From NCBI RefSeq assembly GCF_016595525.1, contig NZ_JAENII010000001.1, forward strand, positions 372,001 through 436,000: a stretch of 64,000 nucleotides of DNA, written 5' to 3'. Shown piece after piece: positions 18,509 through 27,334 of this stretch. This stretch comes from Haloferula rosea (GTDB taxonomy: Bacteria; Verrucomicrobiota; Verrucomicrobiia; Verrucomicrobiales; Akkermansiaceae). The translations under genes and the position numbers were made by a program. Under the pieces are notes generated by a model. It worked only from the letters and a program-made list of their open reading frames with translations. It had not been told where the DNA came from and searched no databases. Position 1 is the first letter of the stretch. Each line of letters starts with the position of its first letter.

Positions 18509-18532
18509 CCCGTGATCCGGGGGGATCACGGG
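18509..18532 (-). terminator. Hairpin terminator after the entericidin-like gene
   Basis: A perfect 10-bp stem (CCCGTGATCC with GGATCACGGG) with a GGGG loop lies 39 bp beyond the stop of the minus-strand 58-aa gene and, in that direction, is followed by the moderately T-rich TTTCATTTGCC. The rest of 18232-18571 holds nothing I recognise. Confidence 0.6.
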
Positions 18533-18571
18533 CAGATTGCGCCTCGGAGAAGCGAGACCGGAGGATTTTGA

Positions 18572-18748
18572 TCAGTGGGAGTGGGCGGCTTCTTCAATTT
18601 CGTCGCCGACCTTCTGGACATCCTGGCCGACCCCGGCGACGGTAGAGCAGGAGGTTAGAGCAAACAGGGCGATGTAGCCGATCAGTCCTGCGCCTGCCAA
18701 TGTCACGGCCTTGAGGCCACTCATGCTTGGAAATTGATTTGATTTCAT
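18572..18748 (-). CDS. Entericidin-like small lipoprotein
   Basis: A 58-aa protein read on the minus strand from the ATG at 18748 to the TGA at 18572-18574. It has a hydrophobic signal (LKAVTLAGAGLIGYIALFA), a lipobox LTSC with the acylated cysteine at residue 34, and a short mature tail, STVAGVGQDVQKVGDEIEEA, ending AHSH. The C-STVAGVGQDVQKVG pattern is the signature of the EcnA/EcnB family, cell-envelope lipoproteins tied to stationary phase and osmotic stress. Being under 60 codons, it is easily missed. A hairpin terminator follows. It is an isolated single-gene unit divergent from the PEP-CTERM gene at 19161. Confidence 0.85.
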   Translation of the reverse strand: MKSNQFPSMSGLKAVTLAGAGLIGYIALFALTSCSTVAGVGQDVQKVGDEIEEAAHSH

Positions 18749-19160
18749 GTCGCTTGCTTTCTTCGCACGACGAGGGCCAACCCGTGGATGCTTGAGAACA
18801 CGGGGATTGGGCGCCTTTCCATTTCAAAGCGGGTTGCGAAATTCGGCTTTGGGATTGCAATACGCTCCTATGACCAGCGGGGACTGGAAGCTGCTGGTTG
18901 AGCTTTCCTGTCCGGTCGCCTTTCCGTCGTGGGAGTAAATGAATCTCACCGGGCCGGGTTCGAAACCGTCGTGCCGAGGCAGCTGAGGCCACGAGCGTTG
19001 CCTGCGATCGAGGGTTTCCTAACGGACGGGGCATTGAAGGGGCGGTGACGCAAATGTTCAGGAAGTATCCGCGAAGATTCAGTGATCGGAAGCTATGATA
19101 TCCTCATGATCATGGCGTTAACTCGGTCGATTTCGACCAATCATTAATCCTTACAGCCAG
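18749..19160. other. Divergent promoter region at the border of the two blocks
   Basis: About 410 bases between the minus-strand entericidin-like gene and the plus-strand PEP-CTERM gene. Its only recognisable content is the 43-bp direct-repeat element at 19045-19087, with TATGAT at 19094-19099 as a possible -10 box. No gene was seen. Confidence 0.6.
19045..19087 (+). promoter_or_regulatory. Copy A of the 43-bp direct-repeat operator-like element
   Basis: This begins with GTGACGCAAATGTTCAGGA, identical over 19 bases to copy B at 25899. It has half-sites GTTCAG at 19056-19061 and ATTCAG at 19077-19082, exactly 21 bp apart. By eye it matches copy B at 36 of 43 positions and copy C (30765) at 30 of 43. 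It lies 73 bp upstream of the PEP-CTERM gene. Two same-facing half-sites two helical turns apart are typical of AraC-family operators. Confidence 0.75.
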
Positions 19161-19829
19161 ATGAAGACCCCGATCCTTGTTCTCCTCGTTGCCTTGGCCT
19201 CCGCCACCTTTCTCCCTGCTGCTGTGACGATCACTGTGTCGAACTTCACACCAAACGGGATAAGTTCCGGAGGCGGCGGGAGCGGCACCGGAGCCTTCAG
19301 CTCCACACTTGGTGATGAGGCAACCGACAACGGAATACCGGTGACCACCTACACGATCACCAATGTCGATCTCACCTCGGTGGGAGGCACCGCGACCGAG
19401 TCCTTCAGCTTCACCGTAAGTTACTCGCAGACCGGCGGAACGGGTGTGCAGTTCAATGGCTTTGGAAACGTCTCGGTCACGGGTGGCGACAACAATCAGG
19501 TCGGAACCGATGAAACCCTCACCGCTACCATTGCCATGACGAGTTCCAGCTTCGCAGATCTGTCGTTGACGGGTTTCACGATCGTCAGGGGAGGGGGAGT
19601 GGCAGGTACCGACGCGGGGACATTCACTCACGCTGGAGGAAGCGAGAATATCTCGGCGGGCAGCTCGGAGGCCTCCGTCACCGGCACCTCCGTCACTCTG
19701 GCGGTTTCGACTGGCGCCATCAATTTCGAGGGATTCCGGGCGGAATTCGTCGCCGTTCCCGAACCGGCTTCCCTCTCCCTGATCGGCCTCGGCACGCTGG
19801 TGCTTCTTCGCCGCAGAAGAACCGCATGA
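19161..19829 (+). CDS. PEP-CTERM exported protein
   Basis: The 222-aa protein has an N-terminal signal peptide (PILVLLVALASATFLPAAV), a Ser/Thr/Gly-rich beta-strand body without cysteine, and a C-terminal sorting signal, VPEPASLSLIGLGTLVLL followed by RRRR (about residues 197-220). PEP-CTERM proteins are exported, cut by an exosortase and delivered to the outer surface, often with an exopolysaccharide. No exosortase gene is in this window. The gene is directly preceded by operator copy A and is followed 115 bp later by a sulfatase on the same strand, which may share its transcript. The role is unknown; binding or display of polysaccharide is possible. Confidence 0.88.
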   Translation: MKTPILVLLVALASATFLPAAVTITVSNFTPNGISSGGGGSGTGAFSSTLGDEATDNGIPVTTYTITNVDLTSVGGTATESFSFTVSYSQTGGTGVQFNGFGNVSVTGGDNNQVGTDETLTATIAMTSSSFADLSLTGFTIVRGGGVAGTDAGTFTHAGGSENISAGSSEASVTGTSVTLAVSTGAINFEGFRAEFVAVPEPASLSLIGLGTLVLLRRRRTA

Positions 19830-19944
19830 CGGATGCGCTTCGTCTTACGAGACGGCCAACCGAATCCACAGAACGGCTTCTTCCCTCTTTGTCTCGCTCG
19901 GCAGACCGCCGATATCGTCAAGGCTTCTTCCTTTCGCCCCACCC

Positions 19945-21474
19945 ATGACCCGACGCATCCTTATCGCGCTGCTCGTTGGCACTACCGGTTACTTCCCCGC
20001 CGCGGCGAGCCCGTCCAAAGAGAAACCAAACCTACTATTCGTGATGTCGGACCAGTGGCGCCGTCAGGCGCTGGGTTTCGAAAATGACGATCCGGTCCTG
20101 ACGCCTCACGTGGACCGCTTCTCGAAGGACGCCGTGGTCTTCACCCATGCCGTCGCCACGGTGCCGGTCTGCACGCCCAATCGCGCGGTCATGCTCACGG
20201 GTAACCACCCGCTCACCAACGGAGTCATCGCCAACAGCATGCGCCTGGATGAAGCCTCTCAAAGCCTCGGCGTGGTCTCCAAGAATGCAGGCTATCGCAC
20301 GGGTTACATCGGCAAGTGGCACCTCGATGGCCGACACGAATACATTTCCCCCGGGATGCGCCGTCAGGGGTTCGACTTCTGGCACATGTCGATCTATCAC
20401 GCGCCCTTCAACCAGCCCTACTACATCCAGAACAACCCGAAGCAGATCAAGGTGGAAGGCTGGGCACCCACCTACGCAACCGACACCGCGATCCAATTCA
20501 TGAAGGAGCACGCCGAGGAGCCCTTCGCGCTCGTGGTTTCGTATGGTCCTCCCCACAACGGAGGAGGCAAGGGCATGGAGAAGACCTTCACGCCAGGCAT
20601 GCTGGATCAGGAGAAGAAACAGAAGTATGGCTATGGATACAAGGCTCCGGCCCGATTCGAAGCGCCCTACCGCACCGCTGAATTCAAGGCCAAGCCGCGC
20701 CGACCAAACGTGAAGCCGGTGCATGGGAAATTTGAATCCGAGCCCGCAGTACCCGGCTATTTCGGTGCGATCACCGCGCTTGATCACGAGTTTGGTCGGC
20801 TGATGCGACACCTCACGAAAAGCGGCCTGGAGCAGAACACGATCGTGGTCTTCACTTCGGACCATGGGGAAATGTTGGGTTCCCATGGCCGCATGACCAA
20901 GGGCCTCTGGCATGACGAGTCCGCGGGGATCCCCTGCTTGATCAAGGGTCCAGGCATCCAACCCCGGGAGATCGATTCCCCGTTCGCATCGGTCGATCTC
21001 ATGCCCACTCTTCTTGGGTTGATGAAGATCGAGGGCCCTCAGATGGATGGCACCGACTTCTCGCCGCTACTCACCGGCCACACGATGGAGGTGCCGGAAT
21101 TCGCCTTTCTTTCCTTCTACAAAGGAGGCGCTGATGAAGCCTATCGACAATGGCGTGCCGTTTATTCGAAGGACTACACCTATGTGGTGGTGGATGACTC
21201 GCCATCCTACCGATGGACGGGGATCGCGAACCAGGGTGGAGCGGCGCTCTACGATCGACGCCGTGATCCCTACCAGCAGAAGCCGATCCATCGCGGAGGT
21301 GGCTCCGATGCCATCATGGACTCCTTGCACGCCGCTCTTGCCGCACACCTCGACGAACAAAACGATCCGTTCCTGACCAAGTGCTGGGCCGGGCGCGAGG
21401 ACAAGGAAGCGGATGCTCGCGCAACGACCCGCTACGACGAGCTGATCAAGCGCTACCACAAGAAGAAGCACTGA
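19945..21474 (+). CDS. Secreted sulfatase (formylglycine family S1)
   Basis: The 509-aa protein has a signal peptide (ILIALLVGTTGYFPAAAS) and the alkaline phosphatase-fold sulfatase core. Metal-binding residues appear in PNLLFVMSDQWRR and later in VVFTSDHGEMLGSHG. The active-site motif is C76-TPNR-AVMLTG, in which the cysteine would be converted to formylglycine by a maturation enzyme encoded elsewhere. GKWHLDGR is the second conserved catalytic segment. It hydrolyses sulfate esters, presumably on a polysaccharide or its oligosaccharides in the periplasm; the exact substrate cannot be told. The long Lys-rich insert around residues 200-260 is typical of some marine arylsulfatases. A hairpin between this gene and the converging phosphatase gene may end transcription. 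Confidence 0.93.
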   Translation: MTRRILIALLVGTTGYFPAAASPSKEKPNLLFVMSDQWRRQALGFENDDPVLTPHVDRFSKDAVVFTHAVATVPVCTPNRAVMLTGNHPLTNGVIANSMRLDEASQSLGVVSKNAGYRTGYIGKWHLDGRHEYISPGMRRQGFDFWHMSIYHAPFNQPYYIQNNPKQIKVEGWAPTYATDTAIQFMKEHAEEPFALVVSYGPPHNGGGKGMEKTFTPGMLDQEKKQKYGYGYKAPARFEAPYRTAEFKAKPRRPNVKPVHGKFESEPAVPGYFGAITALDHEFGRLMRHLTKSGLEQNTIVVFTSDHGEMLGSHGRMTKGLWHDESAGIPCLIKGPGIQPREIDSPFASVDLMPTLLGLMKIEGPQMDGTDFSPLLTGHTMEVPEFAFLSFYKGGADEAYRQWRAVYSKDYTYVVVDDSPSYRWTGIANQGGAALYDRRRDPYQQKPIHRGGGSDAIMDSLHAALAAHLDEQNDPFLTKCWAGREDKEADARATTRYDELIKRYHKKKH

Positions 21475-21482
21475 ACGGGAGA

Positions 21483-21505
21483 AGCCGTCCTTGCGACGGA
21501 CGGCT
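21483..21505. terminator. Hairpin between converging genes
   Basis: AGCCGTCC and GGACGGCT form a perfect 8-bp stem with a 7-base loop, directly after the sulfatase stop and 20 bp before the stop of the opposing gene. No T tract is seen, so this is a moderate call for a shared terminator. Confidence 0.5.
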
Positions 21506-21525
21506 GAACCCGCTTCGGTTCAAGC

Positions 21526-24500
21526 TCACGGCAATGCCCACCGGGCGCGGTAGAAACGCCTTCCCTCTGGAGCCGGAACTGAGTCGGTCAACTGGATCGA
21601 GACCCGGCTCGTCCCATCACCCGGAAAATTCTCGCGACCTGTTTCGACGTAGCTGTTTGCTGGAACTTCATCCCAGGTGCCAAGCTCGGACGAGGTTTCG
21701 ACGATCATCTTGGAGGTCGCCGAATCGACCGGGTAGGACATCTCGAAGTCGACCGTGAGGCTCGCGCCGTTCAGGATCACCGATCCTTGAAGCTTTGGAT
21801 TGGATCCGGCATTGCGAGGGTCAGTTTGAAACTGAAACTCTTCGTCGTTGGTATAGCCATCCCCATCGGGGTCCTTGTCGCCACCGAAGATCTCGGGGTC
21901 TGCCTGCTCCACCGGGGTGAAATGGACGTCATCCCAAGAGCCACGATCGGCGAAGACCCGGATGGTCGTCGTCGCGGTGGCACCCCCGTTCAGAGTCAGG
22001 GTGTAAGTTGTGTCCGATGAAGGCGAAACCTGAAGGAAGCCGATGCCGTCGACCGTCTGGGACAGGACGTCGCCGATGCCCTGATCCACGGTGAGTGTCA
22101 CCGGGGAACTGACGTCCCACTCGAGGACGGCAGTCGCCCCACTGAGAATCGATGGCTGCACGGCCCCGAAGTAGTGGATGGCCGGAGCTCCCGGAGCCGA
22201 AGCCGTCTGGCTGTTGTAGGTTTCCGAGACCGCTTCGTCTCCATAAGCAACCTCCACACGATAGCTCAGTGCATTGTCGTAAACCGGTGGTCGATAGCGG
22301 CTCCCACGGACCCTCATCGCGTGAATCAGCTCACCAGAGGCTTCATCAAACACGCGAACCACCGGGTTCGTTCGCCACAGGCTGTCGATCACCGGTAGAT
22401 ACCCCGTCGGCACCCGACCGTCGTTATCGGTCTGGCGGAAGGTCTGGGGCCAGTCGGCATACTGACTACCGGTTTGTGGAAACTCCGGGTCGGCATAGAT
22501 GGGCCAGCATTCGAAGGTGACCTCGCGGGTTGTCCGGTTGACTCTCGTAATCCCGTAACCAGGCGCCCGGTCGTGATAGTTGGGCGGGTTGACGCCGGTG
22601 GTCTGCTGATAATACTCCGCCGAATTTCCAGAAGCGAGGATGGCAAAGTGGTGGGGGTCGTTGGCCGTCAGGTTGGGAGTGACCCCATCGGGCAAGGTGC
22701 CATTGCCATCGAAGAAGTAGTCACCTGTGTAAGGGCTTTGGGTGGATGTCGTCCCGCTTGAGTTGTTGAGAGGATCGAAGATCCGAGGGAAGAAATTGGC
22801 CATCGCGGGAGCGGCAAAGGAAAGGCCCGCGTCCCGTGGACCATCGGCTCCGTGATGGGCGATGGTTCCAAGATGCTGGTCGCCGGCGAGCTGGAACATC
22901 CGGCTGGCTCGCCAGAGGCGCCATGCTTCGTTTCGACGGTGGGTCGGCCAGCCGTGGGCATCACGATCATTCAGACGGAAGGTGTATCCCTGACTGGCAT
23001 GAGTGTTGAGGCTACCCAGCGGGGATTGGGAAACGACGAGCTTCAGGTCCTGACCCGCCCAATCCTCGTTCCACTCACGAAGGAAGTCCTTCTGGCGATC
23101 GCCGAGCAGGAACTGCTGGTCGAGGGGGATGCTGCCACTCCCGTTGGGACCCGTCTTGAACTTGCGGTCCTCGAGAATCGCGAAGCCGAGCCGCCCGTAA
23201 GTCATTCCGGTGAAATAAACACCGATGCCTTGGGCGACCGGGGGGGCTGGCTGAACCGGATTGTAGGGATCGGGATCGGGAAGATTGGAAGCATGGCAAC
23301 GCTCGACCATCCGCACCCAGTCAGCCGGCTCGATGTAGCCACCGGTGGATTCCTCGCTGGTCGCAATTCCTCCCTCGCCCCACAGATTCCCCTGATAGAT
23401 GTCATGGTCATCCGGAATGGCCACGGTCGGGATCTCGCGGGCAAGCTCACGCACCTGGAGCATCCACAGGTTCCACTTGTAGAGGAAATCGAGTTGGCGG
23501 TTCTTCGCGGACGAAGTGTCCTTGTTCGTCGGTTGAGGTTCATAGAGTTGATCTCCATGGGCGAGCAACACGTCGGGCTGATGCTTGGCGATGTGGGCGA
23601 AGGACTGAGGATGCGGATGCCAGACCATCACGGGCGACCAGTCGAAGCCGTTGTTCTGCGCATTGCCGTCGTTGATCCGCTGGCAGGTGGTCATGGCGAT
23701 GGAGATCTGCTCCTTCTCCACCGGGTCACGGCGGACCGTGCCGGTCCATTCGTAGTCGCTGCCATCGATATTCACCCGGAGGCGATAATCGGTGTCGACC
23801 GCATCGTTCCATCCGGGGACGACGAAGGTCGCGGTGTAGGACGACAGGTTGTCGGTGTTGTCCACCGGCGCAGTGGCAATCTGCGACCAGGAAGCGCCGT
23901 TCCACGTATCCAGCGCGACGGTCGGACTGTTCGCCAGGCTGAGCGGTGGCAACTGCGCGGTGATCTTCAAGGTTCCCTTCGACAAGGTGTGCATCGCTCC
24001 GATGATGGCAAGATGGCGGTCGGGCTCGGGATTGAGGGCCGATCCGGTGCCGGAGAAAGAGTCATACCAGTGGGTGGCTGAGGAAGTGCCCCGATGGGTC
24101 AGGAGACCAAAAGCGCCGAGGACCCGGTCTGAAGGGACCTCAAAGCTTACGGCTCCAACTTGAGTATCCGAGGCATTGAAGGCCGTCAGGGCAAGCGTGT
24201 AGGTCCCCGGACCATCATGGTAAGTCGCGTCGAGCTCCAAGCGGGTGTTTTGGGCAAAGCCCCCCGTCACTGCCGACGTGGCTCGGGCGGTCACAGCCCC
24301 GGTCGAGTAGTCCTCGATGACCAGATCGCCTCCTCCGGTGAGGCCAAGGAACAAACCGAAGTCGCGACCGAGGCCGTCCTGAACCAGCAAGGCGGCGCGC
24401 CAGTCAAGACTCGGACCCGCTCCGAGGAGGAATCCGGATCGGGAGTCGCTGCTACTGCTGCCGGTATTGAGTCCGGTTCGCACGCTCAGTGAGAAGTCCT

Positions 24501-25830
24501 CACCATTGCCACGAATCGAAGTGCCGGGACGGTGCAGGGTCAAGCGGTCGCGATTGCCACGGATGCACTGCACGCGGTTGCCTTGAACTTCCCAATCCTG
24601 AAGGCGGTTCGCCCAGTATCCGGGGCCGGCCCAGACCTGGTTCGGCAGACTGTCCCAATCGTCAGAAAATCCACCATCCGGAGCGGCGGCGGGCCAGAAT
24701 TCCAGCTGAACCTGGTCGAAGCTCTGGAAGTTGCCATTGGCCTGATCGTTCGAGCGGAACTGCACGCCCACCGTTTTCCCGGCATGCGCATCGAGCGAAC
24801 CTGAGGGAACCGCCAGATGATAGTGATCCCAGCTCCCGACGACCGGCGTTTTGAAATCGTAGGTCCTCGTGGCGACCGGGAGCCGCGCGCCGTTGTCATC
24901 GACGTAGAGCTCCGCGATGATCTGGCGATCCGGCAGGGAGGTTGCAAAGGTGCCTCGCTCGAGGACGAAGTTGTCGAAGCGGGCAAAACCATTGCTGGTG
25001 CCGCTGCCATCGACCCCCTCGATGAAGACGAAGAGGCGCTTGCCCGCTGAAGCCGAAGCGACTGCGTTGAAGGTCAGCGTCGCCGATTCGTAGGTGGCGT
25101 TCTGGCTCGAAACGGGAGCCTGCAGGGTCTGCAAAGCGGTTCTCGCCCCGTCGATGGTATCATCGGACGTCGTGTAGAGCGTGACGGCGACGAGATCCTC
25201 GTCGTCAATCCAGTTGCCTGCATCACGCCAGACGAATGAGGTCCGGAAGAGTTCACCCGAAGCCAGAGTGTGGCCGGTATCCAAGGCAAACTTACGACCT
25301 CCATTGTCCGACAGCACCCCGTTGCGGGTGCCATCGAAATCCACATCTCCGCCCGGTCTTGTGGCTTCCGTTCCCTGGCCGCTGCCCAGGTTGAACCATT
25401 CCGGTGTGTCGGCGAACGTGTTGCCGGTTGTGGTCGGATCATTGAAGTCGCCGTTGCGCGTGGCCCCGCCGACGAGGGTCTCCACCGGAACGAATCCACT
25501 CCCCCCGCCAGGGAGGTTCCCCGCGAACATCGCGGCATCAAAGCGCAACGAAAAGGCATCGCCTGTTGCGATGACATGAGACGTCATCTGCCATGCCTCC
25601 ATGCTGTCCTCGATACTCAGACGCCACCTGCCGTTGCCGTAGTCAGTGCCGCCATCAATCAGCTGAGCGGATGAGCCTGACCCATCCCAACCCAGCACCG
25701 AGACATCCGAGAGTGTGACACGATCGACGCCATTGTTGATCTCGCCTGAGTTGTTCAGCATTGGGATCGGCGCGGCCGCAGCTACGGACAAAAACACTCC
25801 CCACAAGAGGGATACAGGATTCAGTTGCAT
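21526..25830 (-). CDS. Large secreted PhoD-like metallophosphatase with adhesive flanks
   Basis: A 1434-aa secreted protein. After a signal peptide (PVSLLWGVFLSVAAAA) come about 650 residues of beta-sandwich modules, two of them alike (RWRLSIEDSMEAWQMTS, WDHYHLAVPSGSLDAH). A PhoD-like phosphatase core follows (roughly residues 700-1200) with metal-binding motifs LLAHGDQLYE, PDDHDIYQGN and FQLAGDQHLGTIAHHG. The C-terminus has an Asp-rich calcium-loop segment, DPDGDGYTNDEEFQFQTDP, and a terminal module with LGTWDEV and FYRARW. PhoD enzymes cleave phosphodiesters; here a sugar-linked phosphate or teichoic-like polymer is possible. ATG at 25830 precedes the signal peptide directly; the frame is open to 25884. 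The promoter region contains operator copy B, shared with the divergent gene at 26029. Confidence 0.85.
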   Translation of the reverse strand: MQLNPVSLLWGVFLSVAAAAPIPMLNNSGEINNGVDRVTLSDVSVLGWDGSGSSAQLIDGGTDYGNGRWRLSIEDSMEAWQMTSHVIATGDAFSLRFDAAMFAGNLPGGGSGFVPVETLVGGATRNGDFNDPTTTGNTFADTPEWFNLGSGQGTEATRPGGDVDFDGTRNGVLSDNGGRKFALDTGHTLASGELFRTSFVWRDAGNWIDDEDLVAVTLYTTSDDTIDGARTALQTLQAPVSSQNATYESATLTFNAVASASAGKRLFVFIEGVDGSGTSNGFARFDNFVLERGTFATSLPDRQIIAELYVDDNGARLPVATRTYDFKTPVVGSWDHYHLAVPSGSLDAHAGKTVGVQFRSNDQANGNFQSFDQVQLEFWPAAAPDGGFSDDWDSLPNQVWAGPGYWANRLQDWEVQGNRVQCIRGNRDRLTLHRPGTSIRGNGEDFSLSVRTGLNTGSSSSDSRSGFLLGAGPSLDWRAALLVQDGLGRDFGLFLGLTGGGDLVIEDYSTGAVTARATSAVTGGFAQNTRLELDATYHDGPGTYTLALTAFNASDTQVGAVSFEVPSDRVLGAFGLLTHRGTSSATHWYDSFSGTGSALNPEPDRHLAIIGAMHTLSKGTLKITAQLPPLSLANSPTVALDTWNGASWSQIATAPVDNTDNLSSYTATFVVPGWNDAVDTDYRLRVNIDGSDYEWTGTVRRDPVEKEQISIAMTTCQRINDGNAQNNGFDWSPVMVWHPHPQSFAHIAKHQPDVLLAHGDQLYEPQPTNKDTSSAKNRQLDFLYKWNLWMLQVRELAREIPTVAIPDDHDIYQGNLWGEGGIATSEESTGGYIEPADWVRMVERCHASNLPDPDPYNPVQPAPPVAQGIGVYFTGMTYGRLGFAILEDRKFKTGPNGSGSIPLDQQFLLGDRQKDFLREWNEDWAGQDLKLVVSQSPLGSLNTHASQGYTFRLNDRDAHGWPTHRRNEAWRLWRASRMFQLAGDQHLGTIAHHGADGPRDAGLSFAAPAMANFFPRIFDPLNNSSGTTSTQSPYTGDYFFDGNGTLPDGVTPNLTANDPHHFAILASGNSAEYYQQTTGVNPPNYHDRAPGYGITRVNRTTREVTFECWPIYADPEFPQTGSQYADWPQTFRQTDNDGRVPTGYLPVIDSLWRTNPVVRVFDEASGELIHAMRVRGSRYRPPVYDNALSYRVEVAYGDEAVSETYNSQTASAPGAPAIHYFGAVQPSILSGATAVLEWDVSSPVTLTVDQGIGDVLSQTVDGIGFLQVSPSSDTTYTLTLNGGATATTTIRVFADRGSWDDVHFTPVEQADPEIFGGDKDPDGDGYTNDEEFQFQTDPRNAGSNPKLQGSVILNGASLTVDFEMSYPVDSATSKMIVETSSELGTWDEVPANSYVETGRENFPGDGTSRVSIQLTDSVPAPEGRRFYRARWALP

Positions 25831-25898
25831 GGGTTTAAACACGGGATTGGAACAAATCCATTCCCTCGGAAGCAGTGAAGGCAATCTGAATCAACCTC

Positions 25899-25941
25899 GT
25901 GACGCAAATGTTCAGGAGATTTCCGTGATTGTTCAGTGATC
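25899..25941 (+). promoter_or_regulatory. Copy B of the 43-bp direct-repeat operator-like element
   Basis: GTTCAG half-sites lie at 25910-25915 and 25931-25936, 21 bp apart, with GTGACGCAAATGTTCAGGA at the left end and TTCAGTGATC at the right. It sits between divergent genes, 87 bp before the plus-strand start at 26029 and 68 bp from the minus-strand start at 25830, so one site could serve both. By eye, 34 of 43 positions match copy C. Confidence 0.78.
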
Positions 25942-26028
25942 CCCTTGAGAGGTCGTGCTTTTATGAACTGTCGATTTGCGCGAGTCGCCAAGCTCGCCTT
26001 CTTCTTTCAAACCCCTCAAATCCAAATC

Positions 26029-27306
26029 ATGAAACCCTCAAAAGCCGTTTTTGTAGCGCTCTTGCCGCTGTTTGCCCAAGTCTCGCCGGCCCAATTTGTC
26101 GATTGGAAAGGAGGAACGGGAACCAATCTGTGGTCCAATGCGGACAACTGGAATCCGGCTGGATCTCCCAATACCAACGGAGTCGATGCGAGATTCAACA
26201 TCAACTCGGATGTTCAAATCAACGTCGACGGAAGTTTTGTCGTTCGCAGCTATCGCACCGGCTTTGCCGCCAACGGTAGCAACCCGGCCAACGAGCACCT
26301 GCTCTTCGGAGGGACCCTGACCATCGACCCGAACAGCGCCAGCGATGTCCTTGGAATCGGCAACCTGACGAACAACGACCGGAAGCTGCGGATCAACTGC
26401 GATATCATCATCGACAACACCCTGGCAGGCGAGACCTTGGTGAGTAATGGCAATGGAGCGGCAAACATTCTGGAGTTCGACAGCAACTGTGACCTGACCC
26501 TGCTGACCAAGCTGCGAACCAACACCAATGTTGGGAGCATCATCTTCAACTGCAACTTTTCGCCAAGCGCTGAGAATCTTTTCATTAACTCGAACAACGT
26601 GTCGTTCGGTCCCGATCACTCCAGCGTCAACTTCGGCCGGGACATCGTGTTGTTTTCGAATTCGAAGCTGGCTGTGGATGGAGGGATCGTGCTGACCGAC
26701 TTCCGCAAGTTCCAGATCAATGGCTCGGGTGCGGAGCTGGAGCTGAATGCCGCGGATGCGGTCAACAATGCCAACATCATCATTGGCGGCACGAACTCCC
26801 TGGAGTTGGACGTGAACGCGGATCAGGGCACCATGGGGTTGATCAACGTCAACGATGGAACGCTGACCATCGACATTGACCCCGCTGTCACGAACCTCGT
26901 CTTCAAGGACAGTTCTTCGCAGGCCTGGGGATCCGGCTCCATCACGATCACAGGCTTCAAGGAGAACACCATCCGCTTCGGTACCGACGACACCGGCCTG
27001 ACCGCTGGGCAGCTCGCGGCAATTGACGGCGGAGCTTACAGCCTGACCAGTTCGGGTTTCCTCACCGCGGGAACCCCATTGCTTCCTTCGCTGAAGATTG
27101 CCCTCGACCCCTTTCCCTCAATCACCTTCCTGAGTAACCCCGGACAAACCTATCAGCTCCAGAAGAGCGGGGATGGTGCCTTGGGTGCATGGGCTGATGT
27201 CGTCGGGCAGTCGGTGGTCGGTGACGGTACGGAGAAGACGCTTTCCGATCCTGCGGGAGGGCCACCGGGCGAAAGCCGGGCGTTCTACCGCGTGGAAACC
27301 AACTGA
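26029..27306 (+). CDS. Secreted beta-helix-like surface protein
   Basis: The 425-aa protein has a signal peptide (AVFVALLPLFAQVSPAQF), then FVDWKGGTGTNLWSNADNWN, the opening seen in verrucomicrobial and planctomycete autotransporter-associated beta-strand proteins. Many short Asn-rich strands follow (LTNNDRKLRINCDIIIDN, SIIFNCNFSPSAENLFINSN) as in a right-handed beta-helix. The last 60 residues form a compact module, FLSNPGQTYQLQKSGDGALG to RAFYRVETN, which recurs at the ends of other secreted proteins in this window. No catalytic residues are evident, so adhesion or substrate capture is the best guess. ATG at 26029 is chosen because the signal peptide follows; the frame opens at 25936. The prepilin-like gene lies 28 bp downstream and is probably in the same operon. 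Confidence 0.78.
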   Translation: MKPSKAVFVALLPLFAQVSPAQFVDWKGGTGTNLWSNADNWNPAGSPNTNGVDARFNINSDVQINVDGSFVVRSYRTGFAANGSNPANEHLLFGGTLTIDPNSASDVLGIGNLTNNDRKLRINCDIIIDNTLAGETLVSNGNGAANILEFDSNCDLTLLTKLRTNTNVGSIIFNCNFSPSAENLFINSNNVSFGPDHSSVNFGRDIVLFSNSKLAVDGGIVLTDFRKFQINGSGAELELNAADAVNNANIIIGGTNSLELDVNADQGTMGLINVNDGTLTIDIDPAVTNLVFKDSSSQAWGSGSITITGFKENTIRFGTDDTGLTAGQLAAIDGGAYSLTSSGFLTAGTPLLPSLKIALDPFPSITFLSNPGQTYQLQKSGDGALGAWADVVGQSVVGDGTEKTLSDPAGGPPGESRAFYRVETN

Positions 27307-27334
27307 GGCAGGCGCCCGTGATCTGCACCCAATC

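Noticed and set aside
22852-24081. 409-codon open frame antisense within the PhoD-like gene
   Set aside because: High-GC shadow frame: no signal, membrane segment or domain, while the opposite strand has clear phosphatase motifs.
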